From Thermotogae bacterium (GTDB lineage Bacteria > Thermotogota > Thermotogae > B3-G13), in contig WFSK01000044.1 of assembly GCA_015486095.1 (NCBI GenBank), positions 1-22,255 on the forward strand: a stretch of DNA of 22,255 bases, given 5' to 3'. This document shows, in pieces, positions 1-5,788 of this stretch; position 1 is the stretch's first letter; each line of letters begins with the position of its first letter. The position numbers and the translations under genes were made by a program. The notes beneath the pieces are model-generated. The model had not been told where the DNA came from. It worked only from the letters and a program-made list of their open reading frames with translations, and did no database searches.

Positions 1-39
1 CCTGAAGAGAATCTTCTTCTCGAATAAGGGCAAACTCAT
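1..39 (-). CDS. Start of an unidentified gene overlapping folP, cut by the window edge
   Basis: An ATG at 39-37 overlaps the folP stop codon as ATGA and opens a frame to the window edge, reading MSLPLFEKKILFR. AAAGGAG lies about nine bases upstream of the ATG, a good Shine-Dalgarno sequence. The overlap implies translational coupling to folP. Only 13 codons are visible, so no family can be assigned. The call rests on the overlap and ribosome-binding site alone. Confidence 0.45.
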   Translation of the reverse strand, partial: MSLPLFEKKILFR

Positions 40-1244
40 GGCTTTATTCTCCTTTCCACGGCGTCTACCATCCTGCAAACCCTTACGTTTTCTTTAACGT
101 CGTGAACCCTTATGATGTTTGCACCTCTGGATATCGCATAGGCATTCAATGCAAGAGTTCCTTCTAACCTTTCTTCCACAGGAAGATTCAAAACATTACC
201 TATAACAGACTTTCTCGATATACCGACGAGTACAGGAAGCCCGAGGCATTTGAATTCCTCGAGATTTTTCAAGATCTCGAGGTTATCCTCGACTCTCTTA
301 CCAAATCCTATCCCCGGGTCTACGATCATATTTTCCCTCTTCAATCCTTTATCGACCAGTTCTTCGACTCTATTCTGGAGATATTCCACTATTTCTCGAA
401 CACAGTCTTCATAATATGGGGCATTCTGCATGTTCTTCGGAGTTCCCTTTATATGCATTACAACGAATGGACAATCTTCTTTTTTGACAAGCGCTATCAT
501 ATCGGGGTCGAAATTCAAACCACTGATGTCGTTCACTATATCTGCCCCTGCCCTTAGGGCCTCGCGAGCAACTTCAGATTTATATGTATCGATAGAGATG
601 GGGATGTCCCATCTCTCTCTTATACTCTTTATCAGAGGTATTACCCTGCTCAATTCCTCTTCTACAGAAACGGGTTCAGCCCCTGGCCGTGTGGATTCCC
701 CACCTATATCTATTATATCTACACCCGCTTCTATCATTTCATTCACCTTTTCTATGCCCTTCTCAACGTTCAAAGCCCTGCTCTTTGGATAAAAAGAGTC
801 AGGAGTTACGTTAACCACACCCATAACGTACGTCTTCTTCCCAAATTCCAACGTTTTACCACATCTCAGGTGAATCGGTTTTAAATCATAAGATGCATTT
901 GTCAACAACGCTTCAAGTTTTTCCCGAATCTCATCGAGTCCCCAATACGGCATCATCTTCAACTTTTCCAAAACCACTTCATAAGTCTTTTTCATCCCAA
1001 GTAAAACCACATCCGTCTTATCCACCTTACAGTTTATGGCATGTTTGTGAACGGCGGCATCACCACCCGCAGCGAGCATTTCCTGCTTCAAGATATTAGC
1101 TGCGGGCGTGGGAAGATCGTATAACTTGAAGACCTCAAAGATGGCTTTAGATAAAAATATGGCGAGGGCATCCTTAGCAACACCTACCTTTTCTATCTCC
1201 TCTATTATCCTGTCTGGTGCAGTTCTTATCTCCCTTACAAGCAT
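36..1244 (-). CDS. folP: Dihydropteroate synthase, long form
   Basis: Condenses 6-hydroxymethyl-7,8-dihydropterin pyrophosphate with p-aminobenzoate to give dihydropteroate, a cytoplasmic step of folate synthesis. The TIM-barrel domain spans about residues 125-400 of 402. It shows VNVTPDSF (144-151), GGESTRPGAEP (181-191), ISIDTYKSEVA (216-226), NDISG (238-242), VDPGIGFGK (308-316), SRKS (343-346) and the terminal RVHDV (379-383), so the pterin, pABA and phosphate sites look intact. Residues 1-120 are an extra N-terminal region absent from the roughly 280-residue classical enzyme; about 400-residue forms with such an extension are known in other bacteria. The ATG start follows GGGGTGGAAAG. 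The gene lies 55 bp behind the MATE exporter, and its stop overlaps the next gene's start. Identification is firm; the role of the N-terminal part is unknown. Confidence 0.95.
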   Translation of the reverse strand: MLVREIRTAPDRIIEEIEKVGVAKDALAIFLSKAIFEVFKLYDLPTPAANILKQEMLAAGGDAAVHKHAINCKVDKTDVVLLGMKKTYEVVLEKLKMMPYWGLDEIREKLEALLTNASYDLKPIHLRCGKTLEFGKKTYVMGVVNVTPDSFYPKSRALNVEKGIEKVNEMIEAGVDIIDIGGESTRPGAEPVSVEEELSRVIPLIKSIRERWDIPISIDTYKSEVAREALRAGADIVNDISGLNFDPDMIALVKKEDCPFVVMHIKGTPKNMQNAPYYEDCVREIVEYLQNRVEELVDKGLKRENMIVDPGIGFGKRVEDNLEILKNLEEFKCLGLPVLVGISRKSVIGNVLNLPVEERLEGTLALNAYAISRGANIIRVHDVKENVRVCRMVDAVERRIKP

Positions 1245-1299
1245 CTTCTTTCCACCCCTTTCTAAAGTTAAGATCTCGACCCTATCATCTCAATACATT

Positions 1300-2643
1300 T
1301 TATATGATCTTCTTCTTCCATCTTCCGATAGAAATGACGACGAGTGCCAACAACAATGCCAGAATGTTACTTATTATTATGGCATAAAAAACCCCGTTGA
1401 TTCCATAAACGGCAGCCATCCAGATCACGAGAGGAATTCTTACGCCCCACAATCGCGTTACGTTCACAAAGGTGGATTGAAAGGTATGTCCGCTCCCTTG
1501 AAGAGCTGCTAACAGCACCTGCATGGACGAGAAAAAAGGGATAGAAAAAGAAACGAGTTTAAAGAACGTTCTCCCAACTTCTATGACATCCGGATCTGAT
1601 ATGAAGAAGTGGGTGAGTTCTCCGCCGAATAAGAAGGTGAAGACGCACATCGTGGATACCGTAATGAATGTGAACCAGAATCCTGTCCACAAACCTTGCA
1701 CTGCCTTCTTTATTCTTTCAGCACCCAGTGCTTGCCCTACAACGGTGGCAGTCGCTCTCGATACTCCCATGCCAAACATCGTGATCAAAGAGGTTATTCG
1801 ATTTCCAACTCCATAAGCACTGATCACCACTGGACCAAAGCGAGTTATGACACTCATTATTATCACGAACCCCAGGGCAGTGAGTCCCTGTCCAAAAGAG
1901 GAAGGAAAGCCCACTTTCAGGATCCTCATGATCATTCTCTTATTCGGTTTAAACGATGATAATCTTATCTTGAATCCGATCTTCCCGACGAACAAGATAT
2001 AGAGAGCATATACTGAAACTATCCCCCTCGAGATCACGGTCGCCAGAGCCGCTCCCAATACACCCAGTCGTGGAAATCCTATGCCGAAGATCATGAGTGG
2101 GTCGAGCACAACGTTTATGATGACCGATATGAGAGTGAATTTCATTCCTATAAGTGTATTTCCCCATCCCTGAAATATGCCACCTACCACCATCATCGCA
2201 AACAGAAGCGGAGTCCCGAGAAAAATCGTGATCATATATTCGTTTGCATATACCAGAACCCTTCCCTTAACACCCAAGAGAGACAATATCGAATGCGAAA
2301 ATATACTGCCACATATACCGATGAGTAAACCGAATACAGCACTGACGAGCAGGGTTTGACCTGCAGCATTCTCCGCATCTTTTATCTTTCCGCTACCCGT
2401 GTACTGAGCTACGAGGGCGATTCCCGCGATAGAAAAACCAGATGTCAGGGATAAAATAGTGAATATAATAGGCCATGAAACGGTGGGAGCAGATAATTCG
2501 ATCGCACCCAGTTTACCAAGCCAGAAGGCATCCACTATGTTGTAGATGGTTTGAAGAAGATTAGCCGTAACCACAGGCCAACTGAGCTTTATCATCACCC
2601 GAATGAGAGGTTCATTCAATACATCGACTTTATTTTCGTTCAT
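1300..2643 (-). CDS. MATE-family multidrug/toxic-compound exporter
   Basis: A 447-residue integral membrane protein of the MATE type (NorM/DinF superfamily), which exports cationic or amphipathic compounds using a Na+ or H+ gradient. It shows two homologous halves of about six hydrophobic segments each. The opening motif (EPLIRVMIKLSWPVVTANLL) and the segment YNIVDAFWLGKLG are typical of the first two helices. The equivalent in the second half is the region around residues 240-300, with FPSSFGQGLTALGF and GVGNRI. Length fits the family. The ATG start follows TTAGGTGATAA. An extended -10 box (TGATATAAT) lies about 60 bp upstream, just past the structured repeat. folP follows after 55 bp, probably on the same transcript. 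The substrate cannot be predicted. Confidence 0.92.
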   Translation of the reverse strand: MNENKVDVLNEPLIRVMIKLSWPVVTANLLQTIYNIVDAFWLGKLGAIELSAPTVSWPIIFTILSLTSGFSIAGIALVAQYTGSGKIKDAENAAGQTLLVSAVFGLLIGICGSIFSHSILSLLGVKGRVLVYANEYMITIFLGTPLLFAMMVVGGIFQGWGNTLIGMKFTLISVIINVVLDPLMIFGIGFPRLGVLGAALATVISRGIVSVYALYILFVGKIGFKIRLSSFKPNKRMIMRILKVGFPSSFGQGLTALGFVIIMSVITRFGPVVISAYGVGNRITSLITMFGMGVSRATATVVGQALGAERIKKAVQGLWTGFWFTFITVSTMCVFTFLFGGELTHFFISDPDVIEVGRTFFKLVSFSIPFFSSMQVLLAALQGSGHTFQSTFVNVTRLWGVRIPLVIWMAAVYGINGVFYAIIISNILALLLALVVISIGRWKKKII

Positions 2644-2700
2644 TTATCACCTAACTCCTCGTAGTGTTAGGATTGACCTATGATCTTCACCGTACAAAAG

Positions 2701-2709
2701 ATTATATCA
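2701..2709 (-). promoter_or_regulatory. Possible extended -10 promoter for the MATE gene
   Basis: The minus strand reads TGATATAAT, an extended -10 element, about 60 bp before the MATE start codon. No good -35 box is seen at standard spacing. A TTGACA further out (2745-2750) has only a weak -10 match (GATATC) 17 bp downstream. The site lies between the structured repeat and the gene. Confidence 0.5.
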
Positions 2710-2780
2710 CGAATAGAATTCGATATCAGATTCCAACGGCTCTATGTCAAACTGTGTCGATGAAAATCTAAGCAAGACAG

Positions 2781-2972
2781 TAGGAGGGATATCTCGATGT
2801 GCATCACTATGTAAGTGATAATGTTGTTCGACTCAGGGATATCACGTCGGACTGTGACGAGCGTCCTTCCTGCACGCCGTCACATTCGAAACCTCCTGTT
2901 TCTCACCGCCGTGATACCTTCCCTCGTCTTCACAACCACTTACAACGCTCACACATCGAGATATACCTCCTA
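2781..2972. repeat. Left domain of repeat copy 1, palindromic with a three-way junction
   Basis: Outer arms 2781-2801 and 2952-2972 are complementary at 20 of 21 positions. Inside, 2839-2850 pairs with 2906-2917 at 10 of 12 positions and encloses two hairpins. The first is 2853-2864 with 2874-2884: a TGTGACG/CGTCACA stem, bulged base 2860, then GCGT/ACGC. The second is GAAAC (2888-2892) with GTTTC (2898-2902). A further local hairpin, ATCACT/AGTGAT, lies near 2802-2818. The matching domain of copy 2 is also 192 nt long without gaps, and by hand count differs at about 19 positions. Confidence 0.8.
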
Positions 2973-3097
2973 CCTCATGGAGTTCAGTGGTGTGCATCGT
3001 TGTGTAAGTGAAGACGTTGCTCGACTCCACTATTTCTTTCTTAGCAAATCGCTATCATTGTTGAAAGGCTGTTGTGAAAATTATATAGCAAATGAGG

Positions 3098-3292
3098 TAG
3101 AGGACATATCTTGATGTGGAAGTGTTGTGAACGGTTGCGAAGCTGGAGAAAGGTAGCATATTGGCGAAAAACAGGATGTTTTGAGTGCATCGGCGTTCAC
3201 GGAAGAATGCTCGATGCTGACCAATATGCTACCGACAGAAGCGAGCAACGTGTTCGTTCACATCAACGATGCACATCAAGATATGTCCCCTA
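3098..3292. repeat. Right domain of repeat copy 1, inverted homologue of the left domain
   Basis: Outer arms 3098-3118 and 3272-3292 are complementary at 20 of 21 positions. The central stem GGTAGCATATTGG (3152-3164) pairs perfectly with 3221-3233. It encloses AAAAC/GTTTT (3168-3172 with 3178-3182, loop AGGAT) and a longer hairpin: GCATCG (3187-3192) with CGATGC (3212-3217), bulged T3211, then 3193-3198 with 3205-3210 including one G-T pair. This is the same architecture as the reverse complement of 2781-2972, including the position of the bulged T, but with different stem bases. Confidence 0.8.
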
Positions 3293-3337
3293 CTGAACAC
3301 TCGATGCGATCCGATGCAAAATCAACCGAATAGAGCA

Positions 3338-3378
3338 TAAGGTACACTAACACCTGCCTCGAAACAACGATAGTGGTT
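3338..3378 (-). repeat. Diverged fragment of the repeat's middle domain, inverted
   Basis: The minus strand contains AACCACTATCGTTGTT, followed by a GAGGC-type stretch. This closely matches AACCGCTATCGTTGTT and the bases after it in the middle domain of copy 2 (22069-22100). It lies just outside the left-domain/right-domain pair, in opposite orientation. The rest of 3296-3424 shows no gene, no hairpin with a T-run, and nothing else I can name. Confidence 0.4.
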
Positions 3379-3424
3379 TTCCTCAATCACTCCATCAACC
3401 TTTTTGTTATACAGCCATTCCAAC

Positions 3425-4714
3425 TCAGATCATATACCTCATGTACACATAAATATTCGATATGACGATAGATACTATTATTATCGGCATTCCTACCTTG
3501 AGAAATTCCTTAAACGTGATCTTTCTTCCGGTATATCTAAAAAAGGTACCGATCGCCACGATGTTTGCGAGTGCTCCTATGATCGTTCCATTCCCACCCA
3601 GAGATGCACCTAAGGACAACGTCCACCATAATGGTTTAATATCGGAAAAGACTACGGTATTTAGTTGAGGAAGAGAGGCTATAACGGGCACCATCATGAC
3701 AGTATATGGAACCGCTCCTATGAAGGCTGCAGAAAAAGCCGACATCCATAAGATCAGCGTCGCGGTCATGAAGTAATTGCCCCCGGATGCCGTTACTATG
3801 AGTTCGGCTAATTTTTTCACAACTCCGCTAGATTGAAGACCCCCAACCAGAATGAACAATCCTACCAGAAATAAAATGGTATCTAAATCCACATCTTTTA
3901 AGACCTCTAAAAATTTGATATCCGTTATAGCCGTTAAAAAGGCTGCCGAACCGAGGGCAATCGTTGCAAGTTCTATATCCAATCTATGATGGATGGTGAA
4001 CATGAATATTGCAAAAGATAGAACTAAAACGGATTTCAACAACATCTTTCTACTCGTTATCGCTTCGGATGGATGAAAGTGCAATTTCTTTTTCTCAATC
4101 CCAGGAGAAAGTACTAATTTTTTTCTGTACAGAATCAGTATCAAAAGATTCACGCTAAAAAAGGTTATGATCGCCACAGGAGAAACGTTCATTATGAAAT
4201 CCAGGAAGGAGAGGCCCGATTGCGAGGCTACTATCATGTTAGGGGGATCACCGATAGCAGTTGCGGCGCCCCCTATATTCGAGTTCATTATCTCCGCCAT
4301 GACGAAAGGTAGGGGATCGAGTTCAAGAGTCTCGGCTATTGCAAGAGTTATGGGAATGGTAAGCAGAACTGTGGTCACATTATCCAGAACGCTCGACGTA
4401 ATGGCAACGACAGTAGAAAGGGTGAAGAGGATTACCTTTGGGTTTTTCCCCACCAATCTCACGGATTCTATCGCCAGAAATTGGAAGAAACCAGATCGCT
4501 TAACGACTGCCACGAGGATCATCATGCTTATCAACAAAAAGATGGTGTTCAGATCGAGATATGCGAAAGCGATCTCCTGTGTGGGAATTATTTTAAATAT
4601 GATGATCAAAGAGGCTGCTATCAAAAATACAGAAGTACGGGGAAACTTGTCCGTCATGATAACAGCATATGCTCCCGCGAAGATCGCTATAGCCATTATC
4701 ATTTGCACTGTCAC
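3425..4714 (-). CDS. ArsB/NhaD/SLC13-type ion transporter
   Basis: An integral membrane permease of the ion transporter superfamily that includes ArsB, NhaD and SLC13/CitM carriers. About ten or more hydrophobic segments are visible. The diagnostic stretch covers residues about 106-165 counted from 4723: a SSVLDNVTTVLL segment, then NIGGAATAIGDPPNMIV, the conserved pore-loop signature of this superfamily. A second DNVTTV-like half site near the C-terminus reads GASLGGNGTIIGA. The substrate (arsenite, Na+/H+, dicarboxylate or another anion) cannot be read from the sequence, and no arsenic genes are adjacent. The frame opens at a GTG at 4723, but that GTG is part of AAGGTGAT. The GTG at 4714, four bases after this Shine-Dalgarno sequence, is the likelier start and gives 429 residues. 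Confidence 0.85.
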   Translation of the reverse strand: MTVQMIMAIAIFAGAYAVIMTDKFPRTSVFLIAASLIIIFKIIPTQEIAFAYLDLNTIFLLISMMILVAVVKRSGFFQFLAIESVRLVGKNPKVILFTLSTVVAITSSVLDNVTTVLLTIPITLAIAETLELDPLPFVMAEIMNSNIGGAATAIGDPPNMIVASQSGLSFLDFIMNVSPVAIITFFSVNLLILILYRKKLVLSPGIEKKKLHFHPSEAITSRKMLLKSVLVLSFAIFMFTIHHRLDIELATIALGSAAFLTAITDIKFLEVLKDVDLDTILFLVGLFILVGGLQSSGVVKKLAELIVTASGGNYFMTATLILWMSAFSAAFIGAVPYTVMMVPVIASLPQLNTVVFSDIKPLWWTLSLGASLGGNGTIIGALANIVAIGTFFRYTGRKITFKEFLKVGMPIIIVSIVISNIYVYMRYMI

Positions 4715-4792
4715 ATCTATCACCTTCGATTTGCCACAGAAGCATAAAAAATAAGCCTCTATGACCGATCTCTTCTTCGTGCGACTTCGTGG

Positions 4793-5785
4793 CTAAGATC
4801 TCTTAACACCGAAATTGAGATAATACCTTTTGGATATGACTATCAGTTCATCTATATTTGGAGAATCATCTGGAAAGGACGCCATTCCTACACTCATATT
4901 CGCAGTACTTGGGGGTAATTCAGCCTTTTTGATGCCCTTCGAAAAATCCTCGTATATTCTTTTGAACTTCTCCCTCGCCTGTAGACTATCACTTTCCATC
5001 ATCAATATAGAAAAACAAGAATAATCTATTTTCCCTATAAGATCCACTCTTCTGAGCCTTCTCTTCAGACAATCCGAGAATATCTTTATAACTCTATCTG
5101 CATAAGTATAACCCAACTCTGCAGATATATGCTTTATCTCAGAAAGGGACACAGTCAGAAGAGTGAAATTCCTATTATATCTTATCGCATCTCCGTAACG
5201 CTTTTTCAGTTCTTCTAAAAAATATCTTCTCAGGTAAAATCCTGTCATGGGATCGAATCTGCTCAACTTAGATACCTTTTTATTCATAACATTTTCCTTC
5301 ACTGCTAATGATATTTGAGTAAACATCAGATCGATTATCTCCTCATCTTCGGGGGTTAAATGCCTTCCTTTGAAATGATCAATACCCATAACGAACTCGA
5401 TCCTATCGTTATAAGAAAAACAGATCAGGGATCTACATTTGACATCACCACTCGGAACCGGAAACATCGAAAGCTCTTCATCTTTTAATGAAATCCACTC
5501 ATTTACTTTGGTAAAGAGCCTTTTTGCTTCAATAGAATCCACTATGGTGCCGTAGACTTCTTCTGTCTTTATCCCGGCCACGAATGCGATATAAAGAAAA
5601 TCATTCTCTCTAAGCATTCCGAAGACCCTATCGATGTTGACTAATTCTATTAAGAATTCCAATGCCATTTGACCTAGGCCTTCGATATCCACCTTTGCAG
5701 AGGAGATCAAAGAATGCTGGATAGTATCAATAACCTTCAGGGTACGCTTCAACCTCTCGCTATTACTTCGATATCCCTTTTTCAA
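4793..5785 (-). CDS. GAF-like plus degenerate GGDEF protein
   Basis: A soluble protein of 330 residues. Residues about 20-165 look like a GAF-type sensor domain. Residues 170-330 align with a diguanylate cyclase domain (DPMTGFYLRRYF at 178-189, typical DxLTGLxNRR region; GMASFPDD near 300-306). The GGDEF active-site loop is replaced by IDYSC (253-257), and the metal- and substrate-binding residues of the first half site are also altered (VSLSEIKHI instead of a DxDxFK motif). It should therefore not make cyclic di-GMP. It may bind nucleotides or modulate a partner. The TTG start lies three bases after the stop of the upstream cyclase gene and is preceded by AAAGGGGGAT. No clear terminator follows in 4724-4792: a T6 run is present but lacks a convincing stem. 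Confidence 0.8.
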   Translation of the reverse strand: MKKGYRSNSERLKRTLKVIDTIQHSLISSAKVDIEGLGQMALEFLIELVNIDRVFGMLRENDFLYIAFVAGIKTEEVYGTIVDSIEAKRLFTKVNEWISLKDEELSMFPVPSGDVKCRSLICFSYNDRIEFVMGIDHFKGRHLTPEDEEIIDLMFTQISLAVKENVMNKKVSKLSRFDPMTGFYLRRYFLEELKKRYGDAIRYNRNFTLLTVSLSEIKHISAELGYTYADRVIKIFSDCLKRRLRRVDLIGKIDYSCFSILMMESDSLQAREKFKRIYEDFSKGIKKAELPPSTANMSVGMASFPDDSPNIDELIVISKRYYLNFGVKRS

Positions 5786-5788
5786 TCT

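Larger units (their letters stand above)
2778..3295. repeat. Structured intergenic repeat, complete copy 1 (518 bp)
   Basis: The whole element is bounded by imperfect terminal inverted repeats: it starts CAGTAGG and ends CCTACTG, and about 24 of the outer 28 positions are complementary. It consists of a left domain (2781-2972), a middle domain closed by the perfect 8-bp stem TACCTCAT (2971-2978) with ATGAGGTA (3092-3099), and a right domain (3098-3292) that is a diverged inverted copy of the left one. A second copy begins at 21793. No transposase or convincing coding frame is present. It fills most of the 781-bp gap between the ion transporter and the MATE gene. It could be a non-autonomous mobile element (MITE-like), a structured RNA, or both. 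I recognise no named family. Confidence 0.85.

Noticed and set aside
2799..3114. Open frames of 70-99 codons inside repeat copy 1, with similar ones in copy 2
   Set aside because: The protein similarity follows from DNA similarity of the repeat. Substitutions change amino acids freely, while base pairing is kept, and no Shine-Dalgarno sequence or known domain is seen.
2778..3295. Integron attC site or CRISPR array
   Set aside because: The bulged, folded stems recall attC sites, but the core GTTRRRY/RYYYAAC boxes and an integrase are missing, and the units are inverted instead of tandem. No regularly spaced short direct repeats exist for CRISPR.
2778..3295. Conventional insertion sequence
   Set aside because: Terminal inverted repeats are present but there is no transposase frame, and I could not see a clear target-site duplication (flanks ...GCAAGA and AACACT...).
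4724..4792. Intrinsic terminator after the degenerate GGDEF gene
   Set aside because: A T6 run is present on the minus strand, but upstream only a 4-bp AGCC/GGCT pairing with a loop of about 30 bases can be drawn.
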